Below are positions 23,728-35,380 of a stretch of DNA of 64,000 nt, piece by piece (the stretch's first letter is position 1; every line of letters starts with the position of its first letter). The stretch comes from Neurospora tetraspora (taxonomy: Eukaryota; Ascomycota; Sordariomycetes; Sordariales; Sordariaceae), in assembly GCF_033439725.1 (NCBI RefSeq), contig NW_026944383.1, forward strand, positions 248,001 through 312,000, given 5' to 3'. A model generated the notes under the pieces. The model was not told the DNA's origin. It did no database searches and was given only the letters and a program-made list of their open reading frames with translations. Both the position numbers and the translations under genes were made by a program.

Positions 23728-25100
23728 ACTGCTGGTAGTAACGTTGGCTCAGCAATGTCACTGATGGTGAGATGTACTTCGAGTCGCGTGGTATGCACAG
23801 TTAGCGTATCAGAGGGTCTTTGCGCATTCGGCTGCCCTCCGTTGTGTTCGATCCGGTCGGTAGTATGGGCGTCAGTTCCAAGGTCGGAGAGGCGTTGTGC
23901 GGTGGTGCGGTGGTGCGGTGGCCTCGGTCAGAAACTGAAAAGACGTGAGACGGGCTGTGGAGAAGGAACCTGGAAAAGAGGCAAGCGTTGGGTTCCGTCG
24001 AGGCAAAAGTTGCACGCCGGGCATGAAAGTTTGCGGGAGCCGGGAATCTGCTGAGTGCAGTGGCCACCCCCAGCGCGGAGTCCAGCAGCCCCAGCGAGGC
24101 CTTCTGCCTGGGCTTCGCTTGTGGTTCCATCTACTAAAGCGCCAAGGCTCTAACTCCATAGGTAGACTCCAGAGGGACCGTGCGCTTGGTCCAATTTGGT
24201 CCCTACTCCCTGTTGTTCTTGACAGGCAGGCAGGAAAGCTTCAGTTGCAAATGCCCGTGTAAGTACTACGTATGCGCAACTGCAAAATACCCGGGTAACT
24301 ATCAACATGTAAAGGTCCGCGCAGATACCGAGCATATTTACTGCTAAGTACATCTACTCTTCGACCTCCGTCTGTGTGTATCGTCACGTATGAACCTACT
24401 ACTAAACCAAGCTCAAGCGGAAGCTTCTCTTGTTAAGGACGAAGCTCAAGCTGAGGCAGGGGACTCCACTGGTGCCGTGGACCGGAGGTCAAACACCTGG
24501 TATGTGGAGCTTGGTCTGGGTATGTGACGTATATTACCTGTAACTCTGCTGTCTTGTCGTATGTCTACACTACGTTGACGAGGGCACAACCTTCGAGTAC
24601 CTAGAGGTAGAGGTATACACGTTTTGAGTGAACGAAGGTCAATATACAGTTCCCATCGACCAAACACACTCCGCTTCTTATGATCTAGGCATTTCTTTTG
24701 AGAGACGGTGTTTTTTTTTGAGGAACTCCCACGAGATCGAACCACGTTCCGAGTGAACCGAAACAACATCCACGGTACCTGCCTCCTTGCGTACCGCTCC
24801 CCAGGCACACCTGCAAGTCTCGACACAAGAAGTGCCTGGGCACGAGCCCTCCCCCTCCATCTGCCGTGCGGGCTCCATCCTGCGTAAAACTGATCTTCGC
24901 GTCCCACTCCAGCTTCCCGCTTGGACGGGGGCTTGCCAGCTCGACTCTCGTCTGTCACTGTTGCTTCACTCTTCCCTTTCACTTGTGCAATTGGCCCCGC
25001 AACAAAACAAATTCCTGCTTGGCCTGCACCGCGACAGCTTCTCCCCTCTCTCCTCCCACCATTTCCCACCCCGACCTCACTGTCGCCGCCACAGCCCAAG
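23728..25100. other. divergent intergenic region, prp5 / HMG-box gene
   Basis: No gene supported. A 217-codon minus-strand frame at 24446-25099 is Gly/Arg-rich without motifs and overlaps the C/T-rich leader of the downstream gene, so it is dismissed. The 200 bp before 25101 are pyrimidine-rich, as is common at fungal transcription starts. Confidence 0.5.
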
Positions 25101-26323
25101 ATGTTCTCGCAAATCGCGCTCGCGACGGCTCGTCAGCTGCGCGCTGGTACCACGCTGGTCGTTCGTACTGCCGCGGCTGCGTCCACCAGCTTGACCACCC
25201 GCTCCGCTGCTCCCAGCTTCCTTCGCCGCAGCGGCCTTGTCTTCCAGCAGCGCGGTTACGCCTTAACCCGCTCTAAGAAAACCGCCGCCGAATCGCACGA
25301 CACTGCTGCTACGGCCACCAAGACGAACAAGACTCGTTCCACCGCCGCAAAGTCCAAGAAGTCGGCCGCCAAGGGCGCTACAAGCGCCGCCGCAAAGACA
25401 AAGACGCCCAGAGCCAAGAAGGAGGCTGCGCCCAAGAAGCCCAAGAAATCTAAGGCGGCCAAAACGAAGGCACCGCTGACGGAGGAGCAGAAGCTGAAGC
25501 TCAAGATCAGACTGTACAAGCAGCGGGCGTTGTTCAAAGAAGATCCCAAAACCCACCGAGCTACCGGTTGGGCCGTGTTCGTGAGAGAGCACATCAAGGA
25601 CGTCATTAAAGAAGGCGATGCTCTCGAGGAGCGGAGAACGTACTTCGCAAAGTTGGCTCCCCAGTGGAAGGAGCTGTCGGCCGCTGAAAAAGACGTAAGT
25701 TTGCCCTATGTAGCTCCATGCCGTGATGTTTCATCTGCCGCCCTTCTGCTACTTCTCAAGTCTGTACCATGCTCTGTCCCGTTTCTTTGCTGACTGCGGT
25801 CTTTTCATACACAGCGCTATCACGCTAAGGCCGACAAGGCTCACCAGGACGGCTTGGCCGCGCGGGCAGCGTGGGTGCTCACCAAGACACCCATGGAGAT
25901 CGAAACCGCCAATTATGCCCGTCATGCGCTGAAGCGCCTCGGTGTCACTCCGATCGTCCATCTTATCCCTGATGACCGGGGCCCAAAGCGCCAAAGGACT
26001 GCCTTTGTGTTCTTTTGCATGTCACGGCAAAAGGACGGCGCCTTTGTCGGCAAGTCCGCAGCGGAAGTGTCGAAGGCTTTGGCCAAGGAGTGGAAGTCTA
26101 TGGACGATGCGGCGAAACAGGTAGGTCGTTGCATTCCTTCATTCTCCATTTCTCTTTTATGCGACAGGCTCTTACCCCGTTCGCAACGACATTCTTGCCT
26201 GACTGGATCACCGTGTTAACAAATATTTGCTTCACCCAGCCTTACATCGACAACGCTGAGGTCGATAGGGAGAGATACCACAGTGAGAGGGCTGCTACTA
26301 CTGCTGCTTATGCTGCTGCTTAA
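25101..26323 (+). CDS. mitochondrial HMG-box DNA-packaging protein (Abf2-like)
   Basis: Predicted to coat and compact mitochondrial DNA. Exons 25101-25694, 25815-26120 and 26240-26323 give 327 aa. The first ~55 residues are Arg/Ala/Ser/Thr-rich without acidic residues (MFSQIALATARQLRAG...), a typical presequence with a likely cleavage near the FLRRSGLVFQQRGYA segment. A Lys/Ala-rich linker (about 60-140) is followed by two HMG boxes: box one around 160-215 (GWAVFVREHIKD...PQWKELSAAEKDRYH) and box two around 240-310 (PKRQRTAFVFFC...EWKSMDDAAKQPYID). Two tandem boxes behind a presequence is the Abf2/TFAM layout. A nuclear HMG protein is less likely because of the leader. The ATG at 25101 is chosen because it begins this leader. 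Confidence 0.87.
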
Positions 26324-26797
26324 GCATGGTTGTCATGCCCTCCGACGCCGCGTTTCCGGTTCGGTTCATGTGAATTTATATGGGCTTCAAGAGGCCTCCA
26401 TGAGCTCCATCACAAACCTAGCAGGGGTCCGTTGCCGGAGCTCCGTCGCACTTTGTTGTTCGAACGTCCACAGAAATGTACTAGTACAGTTTGTTTGGGA
26501 AGGGAGGCAATATCAGAATCCTTTATGGATAAATAAAGCAATGGAGCGTGGGTATCCAAAGAAACCGAATAGAGACGGTATCAGAAGCTCACTGCACCGC
26601 AAAACCTTAAGTTCACGTACACAAAGAGTATTTATGGGCCAATTTCAAGTTCGGTGCTTTCCAATATCACTGATACAGGGGGTTGCAGGTTATTAAACGC
26701 CCGCGACTCAGCTGAGCCCGCAACTCCCACCTTCAGATCACTAAGACCAGGGCCAGATTCTCCCGCCCATTTGAATCTGCCACAACAACCCAAAGCC
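26324..26797. other. convergent intergenic region
   Basis: 474 bp between two stops; 3' UTR-like. No repeat or gene seen. Confidence 0.5.
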
Positions 26798-28615
26798 CTA
26801 CCTCGCGCTCGGCATGCCCACCCCCGCAGCCATCACAGACCGCGGCCTAGCCTCCATCCTAATGACCACCTCCCCGTCCCCATCCACCCACTCCGTCCCC
26901 GTATACAGCACCTTCCGCTTGCTAATGATGTACAAGACAAGGTACAGATGTCCCACCACCGCGCCCCAGCAATACATCCTCAACCGAGTGAACCCTTCGT
27001 CCCGCGTGCACCAGACCCCCCAGCCCGCCGCCCCGCTGCCCAGGTAGTCCGCCAGAAAGAGCCAGCACGACTCCTTGAGCTCGCGGTCCCACGATGTGCA
27101 GTCCACCAGCCAGTAGCCCCGCTCGTAAGGGCGCAGAGCGCGCGTCTGAAGCGAGGGTTGGTACCGCTTGGGGAGGTTTAGGTCGGTGGCGAGCTTGGCG
27201 AGGACGGGGGTTATCAGTGAGGAGTCGGTTTTTGCTCTTTCTTTTTCCCCTGAAGAAGAAGAGGAGAGGTCGAATACGTGATCGGATGTCGGGGCGCAGG
27301 GAGAGTGGAGCTCGAGGACGGATGAGAGGTGGGCGCTTCGTTGGGCGATTTGGTGAGTCTTGACGGCGTCTTGACGGGGACCGATGTCGCTGGTTGAGCG
27401 GGCGAGGGGCTTGCCGGAGCTTGAGATTGGGTTTGCGGAGGATGAGGGGGCGGGTAAAGATGTCAATGAAGCGGATGTGGCTGCTCGTGACGATGATGCC
27501 GGTGCTGGCGCTGGCTCGGGAGATGTGCGGCGACGCTTGGTGGGTGGTGGCTCGGATTCGGTACGGGGTGATGATAAAGATGGATTGGGTGGTCCTCCTT
27601 TGCTAATGATAGTGTCGGCGGGCGGAACTTGTTCTTGGGCGGCAGGCTGTGATGATGCTATCATGAACTCGCTGTCTCGAGAAGAGGGTGAAAGTCCACG
27701 CGGGACGGGTCGGGGGCGCTTGTTGTTGGCGTTTACTACTGGCGAGAGAGGTATCACTTTCGCTCTGGGATCTGGTGGTGTTTGACGTCTGGGGGAACCT
27801 TCTGTGGTTGGAATGCGCCTGCTGACTTGATAACATGATGACCCCCTTTCTGATGGCGCCGAAACGTGAGGTTCCTCGGTCGCGTTTACCGGCGGACTCA
27901 AAACACTTTGGATGTCCTCCACTGGAAGTTCCTGACTATTCCCTCGAAAAGAAGAACCCGGTGGTGGAAGTGCTACGCGAGATCCATGACCAACGACCTG
28001 TCGGCGCTGCGAGATATGGCTGATGGTGGGGAATGTCGAGTCCCCTTCATACTGACTCTGGACCGGGGCGGCTGTTGATTGTTGTGCTCTCGGGGCCCTC
28101 TCAATGACTGGTGATAGGGACTGACTGGAATCGCTAGGATGCAAATAGTCCTCCAACAGCCTTGTCGGTGTGCAAAACTGAGATAAGGTCACATTATTGT
28201 CTGGTAGTGAATCCTGGACAACACTGGGAGGAGGTTGCCATGAAAGCTGTGAGTTTTGACTGGGCTCATCGTGCCTCTCATCGTGCCTCATGCGCAAGCT
28301 CGGCGAAGCCAAATTGTTCGCGGCGTCGCGCCATGATAGCACCGGGGTTTCGACGAATCCTGCTATTCCAGACGACCGGATAATCTGGTTTGGCTGCGTC
28401 GAGGGCCCTAGGGACCCATTTCCAATGGGCCGAGGCCGCGCGACAGCCTCCTTGACAACGACATTTGGTGATATCGTCTTGCTGAACACTGATGTACGCG
28501 TGGTGGGCTCGAAGTCGAGATATGCGTTAGCGAGCGCTCGGTATGTAGCGTCATCTTTTGACCTGCTGGGGGCTGTGATGTGAACTAAGATTTCGGTCGC
28601 GGGTTTTTTGCTCAT
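26798..28615 (-). CDS. conserved-looking fungal protein of unknown function, 605 aa
   Basis: One uninterrupted frame from an ATG. The N-terminal ~45 residues (MSKKPATEILVHITAPSRSK then DDATYRALANAYLDFEP) and the C-terminal ~150 residues look structured. The C-terminal block is rich in Trp, Cys and Tyr (RGYWLVDCTSWDRELKESCW, GWGVWCTRDEGFTRLRMYCW, YLVLYIISKRKVLYTG). The 400 residues between are disordered, Ser/Pro-rich, with several SQ/SP sites and basic stretches such as PPTKRRRTSPEP that could be a nuclear localisation signal. A nuclear protein with a small terminal fold is therefore plausible. I do not recognise a family and assign no function. It converges on the HMG-box gene and is divergent from erg26. 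Confidence 0.75.
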   Translation of the reverse strand: MSKKPATEILVHITAPSRSKDDATYRALANAYLDFEPTTRTSVFSKTISPNVVVKEAVARPRPIGNGSLGPSTQPNQIIRSSGIAGFVETPVLSWRDAANNLASPSLRMRHDERHDEPSQNSQLSWQPPPSVVQDSLPDNNVTLSQFCTPTRLLEDYLHPSDSSQSLSPVIERAPRAQQSTAAPVQSQYEGDSTFPTISHISQRRQVVGHGSRVALPPPGSSFRGNSQELPVEDIQSVLSPPVNATEEPHVSAPSERGSSCYQVSRRIPTTEGSPRRQTPPDPRAKVIPLSPVVNANNKRPRPVPRGLSPSSRDSEFMIASSQPAAQEQVPPADTIISKGGPPNPSLSSPRTESEPPPTKRRRTSPEPAPAPASSSRAATSASLTSLPAPSSSANPISSSGKPLARSTSDIGPRQDAVKTHQIAQRSAHLSSVLELHSPCAPTSDHVFDLSSSSSGEKERAKTDSSLITPVLAKLATDLNLPKRYQPSLQTRALRPYERGYWLVDCTSWDRELKESCWLFLADYLGSGAAGWGVWCTRDEGFTRLRMYCWGAVVGHLYLVLYIISKRKVLYTGTEWVDGDGEVVIRMEARPRSVMAAGVGMPSAR

Positions 28616-29318
28616 CGCACCGCATCAGGGCACCAGTTTAGGTTGTGGTTGTCGGGTGCCATGGAATGGGCTAGTATGTGTTCAGAAGGAGATCTAAAAG
28701 TTGGAAATGCGCCGGATTATGAGTTTATGGGTAGTGGTGAGCTGAGCGATGGAAGATTGTTGCCTGGCAGTGAAGTGTTCCAGGTTCTGAAGAGGTGAAG
28801 TGAAAGAGTGCGGGAGGACAAAGAAGCAAATGCGCATTGTTGACTTGCGGCGCGACACAGCAATTGGAGCAATCGGGTGTCTCGCGCGTCGCATTGGGTA
28901 GCAGGCGGGGTAGGCTCCACCTTTCGGCAAGGTCCCATGTTGAAGGAGTGCACAGATCCCTGGGCGTCTAAACTGTCCACTCAGATCCACCGCGTGCGGC
29001 ATCCCGTCGACCACCCTGATGGACAACAGGGGTCCTTCATTTTGCCCTCTGGTTCCGCCTAAATCCAGCCTCTGTGGCCGGCTGAAAAGGGGTCACGGTG
29101 TTTCGCACAGGTGTCGCCGTGTCGGTACCTCGCTGGCTGGCCAAGAGCTGGCCTGGAGATGCGGAGACACAGTGGCATGCCCCTGATAGGTTGCAATCCA
29201 TAGCTCCAAGTTGTTGACACTAGCAACCCTGCTCTAGAAACAATTGACTTTCTATCCATCTTTCCTTCCTTTCTGTCAAAGTTCCAATCCGTAACTTTGT
29301 TCCTAAATACCTCCTACG
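28616..29318. other. divergent promoter region, unknown protein / erg26
   Basis: 703 bp with no supported gene. T/C-rich stretch at 29250-29290 just before the erg26 ATG. Nothing else seen. Confidence 0.5.
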
Positions 29319-30507
29319 ATGGCCTCAGAAAAGAAGCCGGAGCTTGGCTCCGTCATGGTGATTGGCGGCTGTGGCTTCCTCGGTCACCACGTTGTCCGCG
29401 TGCTCCTCCGCGACTACATCTGCTCCGTTTCCGTCATCGACCTACGCTGCACGCGCAACCGGCGACCCGAGTCGGACGGCGTCCAGTACTTCGAGGCCGA
29501 CATCACCGACGCCGCCAGACTCGAAACCATCTTCAACCAGGTCAAGCCCCAGGTCGTCATCCACACCGCGTCGCCTCCCGCCCAGTCCAACGATAGCGTC
29601 TCCCATGCGCTGTTCAAGAAGGTCAATGTCGACGGCACTGCCGCCATCATCAAGGCGTGTCAGCAGACGGGCGTTACCGCCCTCGTCTACACCAGTTCCG
29701 CCAGTGTGATGAGCGACAACAAGTCCGACCTCATCAATGCCGACGAACGCTGGCCCGTCATCCGCGGAGCCGCGCAGAGCGAGTACTACTCGGAGACAAA
29801 GGTACCTTCCCACTCCCCACCTCAAATTCAAAGAATTTCCCCAAGACTAACGCCCCCCCCCCTCCCTCCAGGCCGCCGCCGAAGAGCTCGTCCTCCAGGC
29901 CAACCGCTCCGCCGCCGCCCCCAACCTTCTCACCTGCTCCATCCGTCCCTCCGGCATCATGGGCGAAGGCGACACCATGACCCTGTACCACCTCATCAAG
30001 CTGTACCAGAACGGCAAGACCTCAGTGCAAGTCGGCGACAACGACAACCTCTTCGACTTCACCTACGTCGAGAACGTAGCGCACGGCCACCTCCTGGCCG
30101 CCGTCGCCCTTGTCCAAACCTCCAAGCTCAAGATCGCGCCCCTAGACCACGAGCGCGTCGACGGCGAGGCTTTCATCATCACCAACGACTCGCCCGTGTA
30201 CTTTTGGGATTTCTGCCGGGCCGTGTGGAACGCTGCGGGATCTCCCCATGGGACCGAGCACGTGTGGGTGCTGCCGCGCGATGTCGGCATTGTTCTGGGC
30301 TTCTTGTCAGAGGTGTTTTTCGGGATTATCCGTAAGCCGCCGACGTTTAACAGGCAGCGGATTATCTATAGCTGCATGACGAGGTACTACGATATTTCCA
30401 AGGCGAAGAAGCGGTTGGGGTATAAGCCGCTGGTGCCGCTGGATGAGGCGGTGAGGAGGTCGGTTAAGTGGACTTTGGAGCAGCAGAAGGGGGAGAAGTT
30501 GCAATAG
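29319..30507 (+). CDS. erg26: sterol-4-alpha-carboxylate 3-dehydrogenase (Erg26-like)
   Basis: NAD(P)-dependent enzyme of ergosterol synthesis at the ER; it oxidises and decarboxylates the C-4 carboxy sterol made by Erg25. Exons 29319-29801 and 29872-30507 give 372 aa, close to the family length. A short-chain dehydrogenase fold is clear: nucleotide-binding GGCGFLG at about 16-22, the VDGTAAIIKAC helix, the TSSASV strand, and catalytic Tyr157/Lys161 in YYSETK at the end of exon 1. The C-terminal half carries PSGIMGEGD, FDFTYVENVAHGHLLA and FDISKAKKRLGY-like segments typical of 3-beta-HSD/Erg26. A hydrophobic stretch (VGIVLGFLSEVFFGII) may anchor it to the membrane. A related 3-beta-HSD family member is the main alternative. 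Confidence 0.88.
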
Positions 30508-31351
30508 GTGTAGGTAGGGCCTTGGATGGGGAAGGGATTACGGGTGTGGTGGTGGTGGTGGTGGTGGTGGTGGTGGTGGTGAACAAGGAAAATTCTTTAT
30601 GAAAGGCATGAAAACTTGTATATGAAAGGTTGGACAAGTGCTGACGAGGAGAGGGGGAAACGGGCGCCGTTCTATCTGTCTCAGCGTATAATAATATCTA
30701 ATGACAACGTTTGAATGATGTTCGACTAGGCAAAAACGAGATCGGCTACATAAGGGATACTGGGTATTGATTCAAAAGACGAATGGTCAACCGGCATGTG
30801 AGGGGGGAGCTACGAAAACCTTCAAAATACAAGCCAGAAGGTATGATGATGCTGGTGCGTATGAGCAGTTCCAGACTTGGTGTTCCAGTAGGTTGGTATT
30901 TTGCCCTTGTGTTTTGTTCTCCGTTGGTACCGAGTTTTTGTGTTGAGCAAGGACTCAACCGAAAACAGAGATGTCGCTTTTACACCGAACAGAGCAGAAT
31001 GAGCCAAAGACCAAGTTTCGTTGCGGGGAGAAGAATGAATAAAAGTGTTTTAAGAAAAACCGAAGAAGCCAAACAGAAAAGTCGCTCTCCCTATAGTTAA
31101 GTAGATAAAGTAGTTGTAAAACCCCCGATAAGAAAAAAAAAAGAGTACTAAAGCTTCTCCTCCAACGGGGAAGAAAACTATGTTCTCAGCCAAGAGGGCT
31201 CAGTGATATCAAACAACGATGCCCGACAAAAAAAAAGGAACAATCACCACTTCCGTCCAGCCGACGGCATTTTACTAAAACCCTCTCCACCACCTCCTCC
31301 CAAAAAACAACCAAAACAATATGACAGGTGAGGTAGGAGCTCCTGCAGTGC
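30508..31351. other. convergent intergenic region
   Basis: 844 bp between the erg26 and lrg-1 stops, A-rich in places (31120-31145, 31228-31242). It contains the GGT microsatellite listed separately. No gene supported. Confidence 0.5.
30547..30581. repeat. (TGG)n microsatellite
   Basis: About 11 uninterrupted TGG units, in the 3' flank of erg26. Confidence 0.95.
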
Positions 31352-34300
31352 TCATGCAGTGCCAGTAGTCACCCCGTTGTTTGGCCTGCCCCAGCCGGAA
31401 TTCCGCCATTCCTTCCTCGGTCCCTGTTGTTGCTGTCCTCCATTGTGATTATGCTGCCCGCTCGGCGGCCCGCCATTACGATTATAGTCGCCGCCGCTTG
31501 CGGCCCCGTCCCCTCCGCCTCCTATCGCGTTTCCACCTGGTCCTACACCTGGCCCTCCAGGACCCCCTGGACCACCTGGACCACCACCAGCGGCGGCGGC
31601 AGCAGCAGCCGCGTGTTCAGGTGCGGGACCGTACGGGATAGGCTGTTGTGGTCCACCAGGCGGCCCTGGAGGATGGTTGCTGAACCCACCGGGACCACCA
31701 TCTCCATGTGACTGTGAGAGTGGATGTGGTCCCATCCCGCCAGGTCCGCCACGCTTTTGTGGTGACACCGCTCCTCCGGGGCCTCCCATCCGATCCACCA
31801 TTCCTCCGTTGTTACCACTGCCACCACCAACGGGGCCAGGGCCGAGGTACGCCGCGTTCTCGGTTACGGTCCGGACGCTAGTCTCCTGCTGCCACGACGT
31901 CGGGTCGGATTCGACCCTTCGTGGCGGTGGCCGACTGGGGTTCTCGTGCCGGCCGACGATCTCGACGACATCGGCGTACTGTCGTGAACCGAAGCCGCCG
32001 GTATTACGTTCAGAGTACCGCTTGAGGATTTCTTTGGTCGTGAGCTCTGCGTCGAGGAAGGCAGGGTCGCTGATGTATTGTACTAGTTCATCGGGGACCT
32101 GTAAAGTACGTATGTTAGTCAAGTGTTGCATAGACTGAGCCACGAGAGAAGAAACTTACCAAGCACATCTCTTCAATATTTGCTATCAGAATCTCGACGG
32201 CCTCGATTGCATACATCGGGTCGCTACCCAACGTGGACGTCGCAGTTCTGTCAAACAAAACGTTGGGCGCTATGACAGTTGCCAGATTCTTGACGTCCAT
32301 CTTGGAACCTGATTCTTCATCGACCTGGTGAAACGATCCGGCCCACTTAAGGAAGCAGAACAGTATCTCCATGGAGTCGCGGTGACACTTGGGCATCAGA
32401 CAGCATATCAGGTGGAGACACTGCCTCTTCTTGTCCTCGTCCGAGATCTTTGCGGCTGCCAGCCAAAGTCGGTAGAGCTTCTGGGTCATGAGCGGATCAG
32501 GCAATTCTCGGAGATATCGTTTTAGCAGGGCGGCCACCTGAACGACGTTGTTACCGCTGAGGTCCACGTTCCCTTCTTTGTCGATCTTCTCAACAAGCTC
32601 ACCCAGCTTCTTGATATTGCCGTTCTTTCGGAAAACGCCTTCGACCGAAAGGTCCATTTGCCTCATGAGAGCTAGGATATCGTCAACAACTGCCGGGATC
32701 CTCAGCGTCCCGGGTCCCACGCCGTCTGTGGACTCGGCTCCATCCCGTTCGATAATAGCTTCCAGGGGTACGCCGAACACACCCTTCTTCTTCCGTCCAT
32801 CTTTTTGAAAGGCTTTACCGATATTCTTCCAGAAGTTGGGCGTTTTCCGTGTTTCGATAAGTCCGATCAGTTCCACCAGGGTAAACTCACCCTCCACCAT
32901 CGGGGCCATGGTGACAACGGCAAGATGTCGGATGATGAAATATTCCAAAGCAGAAAGTTCGGAGAAGTATCTCCTACCAACACGCTGAGGCGATGGTTCA
33001 CCAGCAGCACGCGCGTCCCCACCCTTGCTGTCGGAATAGCTTCGCTTGTGTCCACTGCCTGATGATGCACCACCAAATGAGGGCTCGGTGGCCGGAGAAC
33101 GCAATAGCTCATGCCTACTAGGCGGACCTGTTCGTTGTTCTCTTGCCTGCTCAGCAGCAACGATCCGAGGAATATCCGCAAGGGTGAGGGCGTCCTGATT
33201 AGGCAGCATCATATCGTGGTCGTCTCCGGGTCCCATATCCTCCTCGATCCGCATTCTCCTGCCATTAGCTGGTCCACCATCGACGCCCGAACCAGGCCCG
33301 GACCCGGGCTGTGCACTGCTACTCTCGGGTCCATCCATAATTCGGGACGTCCGAGCTTTCCTAAAGCTTGACGAAAGGTGCTTATCCAAACGGGTGCTCT
33401 TCAGCCTCTTGACATCATTAAGAGCGCTCTCATAGGACGATTCTCGATGATGTTGTGACTGATCGCCCCCGGGAAAGCCCCTCTGTCTACCATCCAGTGA
33501 TGGGCGGCCATCGCCTGCATCGTTTCCATTATGACCCCTTGCTTCAGCCGCAGACGGAAGGGCACCGTGCATTCGTAGGATTTCCAACAACCTGGCCAGC
33601 GCCACCTGCAGGAGGAACATGTACTGCTGCAGCTTGGACACACGCTCAAACGGCGGCGCCTTGTCCGAGCTGTACGATTCGCAGTTGTTGCAAAATATCT
33701 TGGAATCGTACAGGTTCAGTCGGGCATCTTGTAGACTCCGGCCGAGTTCTCTCTGGCAACGTGAGCAGTTGACACACGTGATATGCCACCTCTTGTCGCC
33801 GCTCTTCGCACACTCGTCCTCAATGGGCTTTTTGCAGAGGGTACACGAGTCCGAGTCCGAAGCCGAGAGGCGAGCCATGCCGGATGTTAGCTGAAGCGTC
33901 GTCGTGGAGTTATCTTCAGTCTTTAGCGCTTCAAGATCGTTGAGCTCGTCGAGAAACGCATCGAGGCCATCGGCGGTGTCGCGCTCCTTCTCGATCCGCA
34001 ACGCTCCCTGTAAGCAGATTCGAATAAGGAGCTTCAGATAATGAGCTAGACCAGTGACGAGTGTTAACAATTCTTGGGTAACACCAAGCTTGCGGGAGCC
34101 CTTATCCTGTGTTTTGGACAGTAGCGAGAAGAATGCCACGATCTTCTTGCACAGAAGCTTGGCTTCTCTTCCATACATTAGGCCTATTATTCATCAGCCA
34201 ACATCATCACTAGCTTTTCGGGGATGCGCTCGTGCACCCTGGGTTTCTCTCACCTGTCATATCCAGTCGAGCCATGGTAGCGTCAAGCCTATCCGCTGAG

Positions 34301-35380
34301 TGGAACAGTATGTCAACGTGCCATATGAACTTTTTAGCTACCATGACACCGTCGACATATGCCCCGTTGCTCACATGGAGAAGCATATCCGATATGCAAG
34401 CCGCCGACGATTCTTCAAAAGTCGAAAGCACGCTCCAAATACGGTAGACCTTCTCTTCCATGCGTTCCTCTTCGTCCCGAACTAGTTCACGGCCAGCAGG
34501 GTCATCCGGCACCGGCCCGAGAGCCTTTTGTGGAGGATTTAACCTGACATTCCAGAACTTGTGAATCATGTAGCATTCGGGATGCCAGTGTTGATTTTGG
34601 CCGTTTCGAAATATTTCGACAAACTGCTTGAGGATGGCAGTTTGGCAGCCACTGCAACGTTGGGCGTACTGTGTCGAATAGTGGTAATGGCAGTAAACAT
34701 GTCCATCGTGCTCGTAGTAGCTATCCTGAGCGCCGAAGACAGTCGGGCAAAGCGAGCAGGTAAAGTGGTCGACGTGGTATTTGCGATCGAGGGCCGTGAT
34801 GTAAGAACCCCGAAGAGCTCCGCCACACTGATAACACAGCAAGCCTAACCTGCGAAAGTAATCCGTCTCGCAGAGGGGATACTGACCCTCGCCGTTGTTG
34901 TCGTCGGCTGGGAAGAACTTGGAAGCCACAATTTGGCCGCAGTCCTGCACATGAGATGGTTAGCCAAGAAGTCCACACCGGGCGGCTGGTTCAGGGACTC
35001 ACGCGACACTTGAAGCAATCCAAATGAAATGTCCCATCGAGTGCGCGAACAAACTGCCCCGTCAATGGTTCGCCACATTTCTTGCACACTCGCACTTGTC
35101 CGCTAGCTATCCTCGACCCCTTTGGCTTTGGCCTGTTCTTCTCTCCACTACGTCTCGATTCGAGATCTGTAGCATCGGCGGCGCTCAGCGCAGGCGATCC
35201 TGGAATGCGAGCCAAGTGGGCATTTGTGGGGGCGCCGTTTTGTTGTGATATCGTTTGGGTAATATCCAGATGCTCGTCCTCTCTCGGATGCGCAGCTTCA
35301 CCTTGGGGGTGCCCCTGGGGATGTCCATGGGTGAATTCGCGGTCGCCCACGGGGCCGCCGCCGTAGTCTGAGCTTGCCAT
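31352..35380 (-). CDS. lrg-1: LIM-domain RhoGAP, LRG-1 type
   Basis: GTPase-activating protein for Rho1-class GTPases, controlling polar tip growth and cell-wall synthesis at hyphal tips and septa. Exons (minus) 35380-35003, 34944-34254, 34183-32160 and 32098-31352 give 1279 aa. The first LIM domain starts CKKCGEPL near residue 98 and is split by intron 1. The second runs from LLCYQCGG near 160. A partial Cys/His group follows (RCSGCQ...HWHPEC), and a further LIM lies near 465-525 (CTLCKKPI...CNNC). The RhoGAP domain spans about 790-1000 and has the arginine finger in VEGVFRKNGN (about 874) and LKRYLRELPDPL. The C-terminal 200 residues are Gly/Pro/Asn-rich and disordered. Domain order LIM-LIM-LIM-RhoGAP is diagnostic of Lrg1. 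Confidence 0.95.

Noticed and set aside
24446-25099. 217-codon minus-strand frame upstream of the HMG-box gene
   Set aside because: Gly/Arg-rich, motif-free, overlaps a pyrimidine-rich promoter/leader; composition explains the open frame.
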